NCBI GenBank assembly: GCA_023415575.1
Contig: JAEZKF010000027.1
Span: 10,094-74,093 of the forward strand
DNA length: 64,000 bases
Source: Bacillota bacterium
GTDB lineage: Bacteria; Bacillota; Clostridia; Oscillospirales; Ruminococcaceae
Reading direction: 5' to 3'
Part shown: one piece after another, positions 20,458 through 27,832 of the stretch
How the letters are laid out: each line of letters opens with the position of its first letter
How positions within the stretch are numbered: position 1 is the stretch's first letter
Program-made: the position numbers and the translations under genes
Notes under the pieces: generated by a model
What the model was told of the DNA's origin: nothing
Seen by the model: the letters and a program-made list of their open reading frames with translations, nothing else
Databases searched by the model: none

Positions 20458-21723
20458 TTACCCCTCATACACCACGCTGCCACGGCAGATGGTATACCGA
20501 ACTGTGCCAAACAGCGTCCTGCCGGTAAAGGGGGTGTTTTTGCTGCGGGAGAAGTATACCCCTGCGACAAAGGCCCTATCTGGGTCGAACACCGTCACAT
20601 CTGCAGGTGCTCCGACCGAAAGCGTACCGCTGTCAAACCCGTATAAAGCCGAGGGATTCACCGTCATCTTGCGGATAAGCTCTGAAAGTGTCAGGTGCCC
20701 TTTGCGCACCAGCTCGGTGATGCCGAGCCCCAGCGCCGTTTCAAGCCCGATCATACCGCTGGGGGCCTGCACAAAGGGGCGGGCCTTTTCCTCGTCGGAA
20801 TGCGGGGCGTGGTCGGTGGCGATGATGGAAAGGGTCCCGTCGCGCAGTCCTTCGATGACAGCAAGCCTGTCCTCCTCGGTGCGCAAGGGCGGGTTTACCT
20901 TTGCAAGGGTGCCATGCCTTAGTATCTCCCGCTCGGTCAGGGTAAAGTGCTGGGGGGTTGCCTCGGCGGTCACATCCGCCCCCATGCGCTTTGCAAGGCG
21001 AACAAGCTCCACCGCCCGCGCAGAGCTGATATGCTGGATGTTAACCCGCGCACCGGTGTGCAGGGCGAGCATACAGTCCCGCGCAACAAGTACATCCTCG
21101 GCAGCAGCGGGTGCTCCGGTAAGCCCCAGCATCAATGCAATCTCCCCTGCGTTTACCCCGCTTTCGCCTATCAAGGCGGGGTGCTCCTCGTGCAGGCTGA
21201 TGGGTAGGTTTAGCGCCTTTGCCCTGACCATAGCATCCAGCAGCAGGTGTTCATCCACAAGCGGGATGCCGTCATCCGAAAAGCCCGCAGCGCCGTTTTG
21301 GGCAAGGGCCTCCATGTCGGTCAGCTCCTGCCCCGCCATGCCCTTTGTAATGGCTGCCACCGTATGCACGCGAATCGGCGCCTCGCTCCCCTTTTCTATC
21401 ACATAGCTTAGGGTATCCACATCATCCACCACGGGCTTGGTGTTCGCCATGCACACCACGGTGGTAAACCCGCCGCGGGCTGCCGAGGCGCTGCCCGTGA
21501 GGATATCCTCCTTGTGGGTGAGGCCGGGGTCGCGAAAGTGCACATGCACATCCACAAGGCCGGGGCATACCACCATGCCCGATGCGTCAATGACGCGCAT
21601 CCCCTCTTTTGGCGTAAGCCCCTTGCCAACGGCGGCAATCCGGTCCTCGCAGACCATGAGGTCAAGGATATCGTCGATGTTGTTTGCGGGGTCGATGACA
21701 CGTCCGTTTTGAATCAGCAGCAT
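20458..21723 (-). CDS. pyrC: Dihydroorotase
   Basis: Zinc amidohydrolase that cyclises N-carbamoyl-aspartate to dihydroorotate in pyrimidine synthesis. 421 residues, the class I (PyrC/AllB-like) length. 'VCPGLVDVHVHFRDPGLTHK' holds the HxH metal pair; 'ATDHAPHSDEEK' holds the catalytic Asp. Other pyrimidine genes are not adjacent. Ribosome site GGGGATAGGG is moderate. The decayed lipoprotein gene follows closely, so the two may once have been co-transcribed. Confidence 0.94.
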   Translation of the reverse strand: MLLIQNGRVIDPANNIDDILDLMVCEDRIAAVGKGLTPKEGMRVIDASGMVVCPGLVDVHVHFRDPGLTHKEDILTGSASAARGGFTTVVCMANTKPVVDDVDTLSYVIEKGSEAPIRVHTVAAITKGMAGQELTDMEALAQNGAAGFSDDGIPLVDEHLLLDAMVRAKALNLPISLHEEHPALIGESGVNAGEIALMLGLTGAPAAAEDVLVARDCMLALHTGARVNIQHISSARAVELVRLAKRMGADVTAEATPQHFTLTEREILRHGTLAKVNPPLRTEEDRLAVIEGLRDGTLSIIATDHAPHSDEEKARPFVQAPSGMIGLETALGLGITELVRKGHLTLSELIRKMTVNPSALYGFDSGTLSVGAPADVTVFDPDRAFVAGVYFSRSKNTPFTGRTLFGTVRYTICRGSVVYEG

Positions 21724-21786
21724 TACCCTATCCCCAATTCCGTTTTATTTAGATTGATTATACCTGTTTTTGCGCTGTATTTCTAC

Positions 21787-21815
21787 AAAAAAGCCGCATC
21801 CATTTCGGGTGCGGC
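21787..21815 (-). terminator. Terminator of the zinc-ribbon protein gene
   Basis: Stem GCCGCACCC / GGATGCGGC (one G-U) with a five-base loop and TTTTTT on the minus strand. Confidence 0.85.
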
Positions 21816-21832
21816 CTTTGCGTTAAAACCAA

Positions 21833-22915
21833 CTAATGGTACAAAGAGAGATACACATAAAAGAGCTCTCTGCCCGACTGATCCAGCACATAGAGCGGCA
21901 GGTAGTCGTAATCGCCCGGGGCAGCGGAGTAAAGTAGGAGCTTACTCACCTTTTCCCCCGGCATGAGAACTGTCCGCTCCAGCACATCCTTGGCCGAGAC
22001 TCCGCCCTCCTTGGGTGCGAATTCGCAGGGGTTGCCGGTCGCATCCTCCAGCCGAAACAGTGAGGGTGTCATGGTATATGCCGTGTCCGAGCTGTTTTTA
22101 AAGGTGACGCCCACCACAATCAGCGAGCTGCCCTCGTCCTGCTCCTGCTCGGTAAAGCAGTAATCAAAGTTATAGGTAATGCCGTTCTTCTCCACCGTAT
22201 CGCCGATAAAATACTGAGGAATGATGCTGTCGGGCAGCAGATAGTCACCCGAATAGCTGTCATTGTAGTAATAGTCATTCTTCCAACCGGGCAGGGCATC
22301 CTCAATTTTTGCAACGCCGTACACGAGTACAAACAGCGTAATAAGCTGAATCAGCAGCATGACTCCGCCCATAACAAAGGCCAAGATCAGAGGCCACTTG
22401 GGCTGGGGGGAATGGTTGTGCCTGGGCGGCAAAGGCTGAGCAAATCCGCCTGACGACGGAGCAAATCCGCCTACCGGCTGCCATGGGTCGGGCTGTTGGG
22501 GAGCCTGCTGCCCATAGCCGAAGCTGGGTGCCGGACGAACGGGAGGATTCACGCCGTAAGGAGGCTTATACACAGGCGGTGGTGCCGGCTGGGCCGGCGG
22601 AACCCCTCTTAGGCTTAAAGAGCACAAAGGGCAGAAGTTTTCATAGGGAATGACATTGCCGCACCGCGGGCAGACAATCATCTCAGGTCCTTGCTGCGGG
22701 GCGCAGTTCTGCTGGGGGATATCCTGCGGCGGCGGAACTTGGTCCTGTGCAGGAGGTTCCTGTTTGTCTGCGGGGTCTTCTAAAACAGCTCCGGGGGTGG
22801 GAACCCCCTCGATTGATGTATTTTCAGCGGGGCCCTGCTCGGGTTGTGTCGAATTAGGCAGGGGTTGCGTTATGTCGTCAGAAGGGGTGGGAACATGCAG
22901 CTCGCGGTCGTCCAT
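21833..22915 (-). CDS. Zinc-ribbon, proline-rich membrane protein with extracytoplasmic domain
   Basis: 360 residues. Order: a Pro/Gln/Glu-rich disordered stretch (1-75), a zinc ribbon CPRCG...CPLC (about 82-100), a second Pro/Gln-rich linker with 'PPYGVNPP' and 'QQAPQQPDPW' (to about 175), one transmembrane helix (about 180-203), and an extracytoplasmic beta domain with 'SLIVVGVTFKNSSDTAYTMT', which resembles DUF4352/telokin-like domains. The layout fits a surface sensor or envelope protein; no enzyme motif. AAAGGAG precedes the ATG. Stands alone between terminators. Confidence 0.8.
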   Translation of the reverse strand: MDDRELHVPTPSDDITQPLPNSTQPEQGPAENTSIEGVPTPGAVLEDPADKQEPPAQDQVPPPQDIPQQNCAPQQGPEMIVCPRCGNVIPYENFCPLCSLSLRGVPPAQPAPPPVYKPPYGVNPPVRPAPSFGYGQQAPQQPDPWQPVGGFAPSSGGFAQPLPPRHNHSPQPKWPLILAFVMGGVMLLIQLITLFVLVYGVAKIEDALPGWKNDYYYNDSYSGDYLLPDSIIPQYFIGDTVEKNGITYNFDYCFTEQEQDEGSSLIVVGVTFKNSSDTAYTMTPSLFRLEDATGNPCEFAPKEGGVSAKDVLERTVLMPGEKVSKLLLYSAAPGDYDYLPLYVLDQSGRELFYVYLSLYH

Positions 22916-23153
22916 GGCGCGCTCTCCTTTGGATTTAATGCCAAAATATTACTTTTGCTACTATCAATATTAGCACAATACACCCTATTATACAAGGCGC
23001 AAAAAAAGAATTTTCCTGTGTAAAGTATGCAATATTTTACGTTTTTATGCGCATCTAAAATGTAATTTTAGGGTCATACCCTGTCGAAATCTCCTCGGAT
23101 GCATCGCAAGTAAAAAAGTTGTCAGAAATCACCCGAAAATTCCGAAATAGGTG

Positions 23154-23184
23154 TTGACTCTGACAGCGTGTCATAGTGTAAGAT
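23154..23184 (+). promoter_or_regulatory. MerR-type promoter with 19-bp spacer and operator
   Basis: TTGACT and TAAGAT are 19 bases apart, the unusually long spacing that MerR-family regulators untwist. Between and overlapping them is the dyad ACTCTGACA-GCG-TGTCATAGT (TGACA/TGTCA core with matching outer ACT/AGT). It lies immediately before the MerR-family gene, so autoregulation is likely. Confidence 0.8.
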
Positions 23185-23212
23185 AAAGCTAGGCTGAAAG
23201 GGGGATTTGCAG

Positions 23213-24097
23213 ATGAAAACCATCAAACAGGTTTCTGACATATCGGGTATCAGCGTGCGGATGCTGCACTATTACGACAAAATCGGCTTACTCAAGCCGA
23301 GCAAGGTAACAAAGGTCGGATACCGGCTGTACGACAACGACGCCTTGGAGGTCTTACAGCAAATCCTTTTTTTAAAGGAGCTGGGTGTACCGGCAAAGAG
23401 CATGAAGAAGATTTTAGAAAGCCCGCAATACGATAAGGTTCAGGCACTCAAGCGGCAGAGGGAGTTGCTCATACTCAAAAGAGACCACCTAAACTCCCTG
23501 ATTAGCCTGATTGACAAAAAGCTGCAAGGAGGAGACACCATGAGCTTTAAGGAGTTTGATATGAGCGAGTATTTTAAGCTGCTCGAAACCTATAAACAAG
23601 ACCATAAGGACGAAGTTGAAAAATACTTCGGCGGCGAGGACGAATTTGATAAACAGCTTGAACACATGAAGTCCAAAGAGCTGGAGATTGCCAAAATGGC
23701 CATCAAACAGTATGGAAGCATCGAACAGTATACCGAGTCCGTCAAAAACAACCTTGAAAACCTGCCGTCGTTTATGGAGAAGGTAAACACCCTAAAAGAA
23801 AGCACCGAGGATTATATGGCAAGGCTCAACGCCCTGACTGACATCTTACACGCCGACCTGCGCAAGGATCCCTGCAGCGCGGAGATTCAGGCGATAGTCT
23901 CGGAGATTGACACGGTTGCCAAGGAGCAGAGCGATGTGCTAGGGATGGATATGGGCGAAAACTACTGGGGCCTGATGGCGGACTTGTACCTGTCAAACAA
24001 GGAGTTTGCTAAAATCCACGACAAGAAGTACGGCAAGGGAGCCGCCCGTTTTATGGGTGAGGCCCTGCGTTTCTATGCGCAGAGCAAGCGCAAATGA
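23213..24097 (+). CDS. MerR family transcriptional regulator with TipAS-like effector domain
   Basis: 294 residues. The N-terminal winged helix 'KTIKQVSDISGISVRMLHYYDKIGLLKPS' and 'GYRLYDNDALEVLQQILFLKELG' is classic MerR; a dimerisation helix follows (about 75-108), then a 180-residue helical effector domain similar to the antibiotic-binding TipAS region ('DEFDKQLEHMKSKE', 'WGLMADLYLSNKEFAKIHDKKYG'). Such proteins sense drugs or other hydrophobic ligands. The ATG at 23213 has GGGGG eight bases upstream. No target gene follows on this strand, so it may control only itself here. Confidence 0.9.
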   Translation: MKTIKQVSDISGISVRMLHYYDKIGLLKPSKVTKVGYRLYDNDALEVLQQILFLKELGVPAKSMKKILESPQYDKVQALKRQRELLILKRDHLNSLISLIDKKLQGGDTMSFKEFDMSEYFKLLETYKQDHKDEVEKYFGGEDEFDKQLEHMKSKELEIAKMAIKQYGSIEQYTESVKNNLENLPSFMEKVNTLKESTEDYMARLNALTDILHADLRKDPCSAEIQAIVSEIDTVAKEQSDVLGMDMGENYWGLMADLYLSNKEFAKIHDKKYGKGAARFMGEALRFYAQSKRK

Positions 24098-24120
24098 TAG
24101 CATAGCTTTCCGAAATTTAA

Positions 24121-24160
24121 AACAAGGGGAACAACCCGTGTACGGGCCGTTCCCCTTTTG
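24121..24160. terminator. Bidirectional terminator between the MerR gene and trpB
   Basis: AAGGGGAAC / GTTCCCCTT outer stem with an inner CCCG-TGTA-CGGG; U-rich on both sides (TTTTG on plus, TTGTTTTAAA on minus). Serves the convergent genes on either side. Confidence 0.85.
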
Positions 24161-24173
24161 CTTTACCTTTTAA

Positions 24174-25559
24174 TTAGACCAATCCCTTGTTTACGGGAAT
24201 CTCGCGCAGGGAGGCAAAGCCCTGCTCAAGGTCCTCATCGGTGGGGATGTAATCGGTCAACTTGCCCTCGGTATACTGCTGGTAGGCAGCCATATCAAAG
24301 TAGCCGGTACCGGTCAGGTTAAAGACGATGGTCTTCTTCTCACCGGTCTCCTTGCACTTGAGCGCCTCGTCAATCGCAGCGCGGACAGCGTGGGCCGACT
24401 CGGGCGCGGGCAGAATCTGCTCAACTCTGGAGAACAGGGTTGCTGCCTCAAATACGCTGGTCTGAGTTACAGCGGTTGCCTCGAGGTAGCCGTCGTGGTA
24501 GAGCTTGCTGAGGATGGGGGCCATACCGTGGTAGCGCAGGCCGCCTGCGTGGATGGGGCTGGGCATAAAGCCGCTGCCTAAGGTGTACATCTTGGCAAGC
24601 GGGGTCATCTTGCCGGTATCGCAGAAGTCATATGCGTATTTGCCGCGGGTAAAGGACGGGCAGGATGCGGGCTCAACCGCGATAAAGCGGATGTTGTTCT
24701 TGCCCTGCAGACGCTCGCCCATGTACTCGGAGATAAAGCCGCCGAGGTTGGAGCCGCCGCCCGCACAGCCGATCATGATGTCAGGCTGCTCGCCGAGCAT
24801 ATCAAGGGCTGCCTTGGTCTCGGTGCCGATAATCGACTGGTGCAAAAGTACCTGATCAAGTACCGAGCCGAGCACATACCGGCAGTTGGGGGTGGTAACC
24901 GCCTTCTCTACCGCCTCCGAGATTGCACAGCCAAGGCTGCCGCCTGTCTCGGGGTTTTCGGCGAGGATTCTGCGCCCTGCCTCAGTGGTGTTGCTGGGGC
25001 TGGGGATGAGGTTTGCACCGAAGGTCTCAATGATTGCGCGGCGGTAGGGCTTTTGCTGCGAGCTGATCTTAACCATAAATACGGTCAGCGGAATCTTAAA
25101 ATATGCAGCAGCCATCGAAAGGGCGGTACCCCACTGGCCTGCACCCGTTTCGGTGGTCAGGCTTGTGATGCCCTGCTTCTTTGCATAATACACCTGTGCA
25201 ACCGCACTGTTGAGCTTGTGGCTGCCCGAGGTGTTGTTGCCCTCAAACTTAAAGTAGATCTTCGCGGGGGTGCCGAGTTCCTTTTCAAGGTTGTAAGCAC
25301 GCACCAGCGGAGCGGGACGGTAGGTGCGGTAGAACTCGCGCACCTCGTCGGGGATTTCGATGTAACGGTCGGTTTCGTTGAGCTCCTGATTTACGAGCTC
25401 CTCGCAGAATACAGGCAGAAGGTCCTCACGCTTTGCGGGCTGCATCGTACCCGGGTGGATGAACGGGTCATGCTGCTCCTTCATATCCGCGCGGACATTG
25501 TACCAGTATTTCGGCATCTTGTCTTCAGGTAAATAGGTTCTGTACGGAATGTTCGCCAT
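24174..25559 (-). CDS. trpB: TrpB-like pyridoxal-phosphate-dependent synthase (TrpB2 type)
   Basis: Tryptophan synthase beta chain of the TrpB2 class: joins indole and serine (or phosphoserine) to tryptophan, often without a TrpA partner. 461 residues, longer than TrpB1 (about 400). The PLP lysine is K115 in 'NNTSGSHKLNSA'; 'TTETGAGQWGTALSMAAAYF' and the phosphate-binding 'GCAGGGSNLGG' are present. No other trp gene is nearby, so it may act in indole salvage. A T-box with a UGG specifier controls it (25632-25943). Confidence 0.93.
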   Translation of the reverse strand: MANIPYRTYLPEDKMPKYWYNVRADMKEQHDPFIHPGTMQPAKREDLLPVFCEELVNQELNETDRYIEIPDEVREFYRTYRPAPLVRAYNLEKELGTPAKIYFKFEGNNTSGSHKLNSAVAQVYYAKKQGITSLTTETGAGQWGTALSMAAAYFKIPLTVFMVKISSQQKPYRRAIIETFGANLIPSPSNTTEAGRRILAENPETGGSLGCAISEAVEKAVTTPNCRYVLGSVLDQVLLHQSIIGTETKAALDMLGEQPDIMIGCAGGGSNLGGFISEYMGERLQGKNNIRFIAVEPASCPSFTRGKYAYDFCDTGKMTPLAKMYTLGSGFMPSPIHAGGLRYHGMAPILSKLYHDGYLEATAVTQTSVFEAATLFSRVEQILPAPESAHAVRAAIDEALKCKETGEKKTIVFNLTGTGYFDMAAYQQYTEGKLTDYIPTDEDLEQGFASLREIPVNKGLV

Positions 25560-25631
25560 GATAGTTCAATCTCCCTTTTATGTATTTAACGGTTCATAAA
25601 ATTGCGGGTTATTTAGGGGGAAAACATCAGG

Positions 25632-25943
25632 ATAAAACAAAAAACTCTTGCCCCTGAAGTTCAGGGACAAGAGTCTAAATTCTACTCCTGCGGTACCACC
25701 CAAATTGGCTTGTAATAAGCCCGCTTGCTCCGCGCACCGTCATGCGCGCTTCCTTGATAACGGGTGAAGTTCCCGTTGGTTACTACTCGGTCAAGGGGTC
25801 ATGTGACTGCTCCTTGCCTTTCGGCCACCCTCATAAGCCCATTCAGCAAAACCAAGCGGCGCCGCACTCGCACCAAACGGCGGCTCTCTGTACCCGTTGA
25901 GAAATGCCTACTCTTCTTAATCACAGGTTTAGTTTGTTTGATT
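25632..25943 (-). promoter_or_regulatory. Tryptophan T-box leader of trpB
   Basis: On the minus strand the leader contains the T-box GGGTGGTACCGCAGGAG (25686-25702) ahead of a terminator hairpin (25638-25674; stem ACTCTTGTCCCTGA / TCAGGGGCAAGAGT with T-run TTTTTT). In the upstream stem the specifier position reads GCTGAA-TGG-GC with UGG at 25839-25841, a tryptophan codon, which fits the TrpB-like product. Uncharged tRNA-Trp should stabilise the antiterminator and allow transcription. Confidence 0.93.
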
Positions 25944-25949
25944 TACCAT

Positions 25950-25979
25950 ATGATAGCACACGCAACAAGGATTTGTCAA
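25950..25979 (-). promoter_or_regulatory. Sigma-A promoter of the T-box/trpB unit
   Basis: Minus strand: TTGACA, 18 bases, TATCAT, directly upstream of the T-box leader. Confidence 0.7.
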
Positions 25980-26002
25980 CACATTAAAGTGATAAAATTT
26001 TG

Positions 26003-26827
26003 CTAGGATGATACTGATATTCCGTCTTTTGCTTTTAGTTCCCGATTAAGCATGCAAATGCCTGTCACTGCAAGGCACCCATATGCTATTGCAAGTGTAA
26101 TCGCTTCCGCGGTTTCTACGTACCAAGGCGAAGATGATGAAAAGGGCAGCATTTGTGCATAGTCATACACAAAGTTAAAGAGGCCGTGCAGAACTATCGA
26201 AAAGGTGATTCCTCCCGTGCGCAGGGCAGCTAATGCAAGCAACAAGCCAATCAAGGTACTGTACCCTACCTGCCCAAGCACCTCTAACAGGGCATCGGGG
26301 TTTTCGATGAGGTTTGCGATGTGCACAAGCCCGAATAAGAGACTCGAAACCACCACAGCACTCAGCAAGCCGCGTCTTTTGCTCTCCCACGCCCGTTGCA
26401 AAGCGCCGAATATCACGCCGCGAAAGACAATCTCCTCTAAGCCCCCAATCATCAGGCAGTCAAGCAAAAGCAGCAAGGTCTTCAGCGGATTTTGCACGGC
26501 ATACAGCCAAGACCGCGCATCAAATAGGGTTGGCACCGAAAGGTTAATTGTAAGAAGGCATAGGGATGCTAACAAAACAACCCAGTCAAAACGAAGTCTT
26601 GATGCGGGCAAAGCAATCTTTATTTTCCGGGCAATCATCACAAACACGGCTGCGGCAATCAAACGGCGAGCAATGCGGATGAGATAGTAAGGCCCGCTGC
26701 CGTCGGCAAAGTGGGAAAACGGCGAAAAGACAAGGCTTAAGACTATGGTAAGCCCGACAAACAACGCCATCATCACCACGGAAAACCACACGGGATGGCG
26801 GCGGCTAAACGGGGTTCTCTCTTGCAT
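26003..26827 (-). CDS. CPBP family intramembrane metalloprotease
   Basis: 274 residues with about seven to eight hydrophobic helices. The three CPBP (CAAX protease/bacteriocin-processing) motifs are present: EEIVFRG (about 131-137), the FxxxH motif 'FGLVHI', and 'HGLFNF'. Such proteins cleave membrane-bound substrates or confer bacteriocin self-immunity. No bacteriocin gene is seen alongside. It lies downstream of the terminator of the next gene and so is likely its own unit. Confidence 0.88.
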   Translation of the reverse strand: MQERTPFSRRHPVWFSVVMMALFVGLTIVLSLVFSPFSHFADGSGPYYLIRIARRLIAAAVFVMIARKIKIALPASRLRFDWVVLLASLCLLTINLSVPTLFDARSWLYAVQNPLKTLLLLLDCLMIGGLEEIVFRGVIFGALQRAWESKRRGLLSAVVVSSLLFGLVHIANLIENPDALLEVLGQVGYSTLIGLLLALAALRTGGITFSIVLHGLFNFVYDYAQMLPFSSSSPWYVETAEAITLAIAYGCLAVTGICMLNRELKAKDGISVSS

Positions 26828-26904
26828 CCTAACACCCTTTCATCCATGCTGATAATACAAACGAGGCTGTATAGCCATATTCTTCAAGGCTGAAACAGGC
26901 ACAC

Positions 26905-26933
26905 AAAAACGGGAGGTATTTTAGCCTCCCGTT
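26905..26933 (-). terminator. Terminator after the small membrane protein gene
   Basis: Stem ACGGGAGG / CCTCCCGT with an eight-base loop and TTTTTG on the minus strand. Confidence 0.85.
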
Positions 26934-26939
26934 AAAACC

Positions 26940-27317
26940 TTATTCTGCTTTACGCCTGCATTTCAGGACAATATCCACGATAAAACCAGTCAGCATACAG
27001 GCAAGGTAGACCCCGCTCCAGATAATCCAATCGTTGCTCGTCGCCCCGCCGCCCAGGTCAACCCCTGGGGTTGCAAAGGTCATGCCAAAGAAAAACCCAA
27101 ACGGATACCCCAGTGCGGCAGCAGCAGATAAAAACCGGGCTCCCGCGGCAGAGGAAATTACGATGACAACAAGCCCGAAAATCGCCAATACAAGGGGCCA
27201 CTGCTTCATGCCGTGCAGGTCAAACAAGGCAAAGCGGCACAGCCAGTACGAAAACGCAAGGAATCCTATAGCCCCAATTCCCCAAAGCAGTCTACTCATT
27301 GCAGTCTGTTTTTTCAT
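26940..27317 (-). CDS. Small four-helix membrane protein, function unknown
   Basis: 125 residues, four predicted transmembrane helices (about 8-30, 40-60, 65-85, 97-118), a short polar loop 'ATPGVDLGGGATSNDW' before the last helix, and a basic C-terminus KCRRKAE. AGGAGGG lies eight bases upstream. It follows the FMN-binding lipoprotein by 41 bases and shares the terminator at 26905, so it probably belongs to the chemoreceptor/FMN operon. No family recognised. Confidence 0.65.
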   Translation of the reverse strand: MKKQTAMSRLLWGIGAIGFLAFSYWLCRFALFDLHGMKQWPLVLAIFGLVVIVISSAAGARFLSAAAALGYPFGFFFGMTFATPGVDLGGGATSNDWIIWSGVYLACMLTGFIVDIVLKCRRKAE

Positions 27318-27358
27318 GTTATCGTCCCTCCTGCTATAAGAAGGTCAAAGGGAGCGAG

Positions 27359-27832
27359 TTATCCCCCTACAATTGCAACCGAGTGGTCGCCCTTCTTTGC
27401 GTTTTCAAGCGCAGCCGAAACCAGTGCCGAGAAATTCCAGCCCGAAACCGATGCCCCGGCAACTGCGTCAATCTGATTGGCAGATTGCGACTTAATCAGC
27501 GATGCGGCATAGGTACGCGTATAGCGGGTGGGATAGGTTCCCTTTTGGGCATTCATGCGGCGCATATAGGCCATATCCCACGCCTTGATAAAGCCGCTTT
27601 CGTTTTTGGCGTTGAACTCCACCGTGACTATCTTGCCGCCGCTGACGCCGATGGTGACATACTCCTTCCAGCCCTTATCGTCAAACTTCGCCATCTCAGC
27701 GGTGTAGTAGCCGTTCTTGAATGAGCCGCCCGACCTCGCACAGGAGGACATCGCAACCGCACCGGCAAGAAGCATTGTGCATAGTAAGGCTACTGCAATA
27801 AGGCGCGCGCCTTTTTTCGGCAAACGAATCAT
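27359..27832 (-). CDS. FMN-binding domain lipoprotein
   Basis: 157 residues. A signal peptide ends in a lipobox-like MSSC, then one FMN-binding domain of the NqrC/RnfG type: 'NGYYTAEMAKFDDKGWKEYVTIGVSGGKIVTVEF' in part, and near the C-terminus 'DAVAGASVSGW', the place where ApbE attaches FMN in relatives (D-x-x-S/T-G-A-T/S-x-T). Here the acceptor position is Ser rather than Thr. The ATG overlaps the chemoreceptor stop (ATGA), so the two are coupled; this suggests an extracytoplasmic flavin partner for that sensor. No apbE in the window. Confidence 0.82.
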   Translation of the reverse strand: MIRLPKKGARLIAVALLCTMLLAGAVAMSSCARSGGSFKNGYYTAEMAKFDDKGWKEYVTIGVSGGKIVTVEFNAKNESGFIKAWDMAYMRRMNAQKGTYPTRYTRTYAASLIKSQSANQIDAVAGASVSGWNFSALVSAALENAKKGDHSVAIVGG

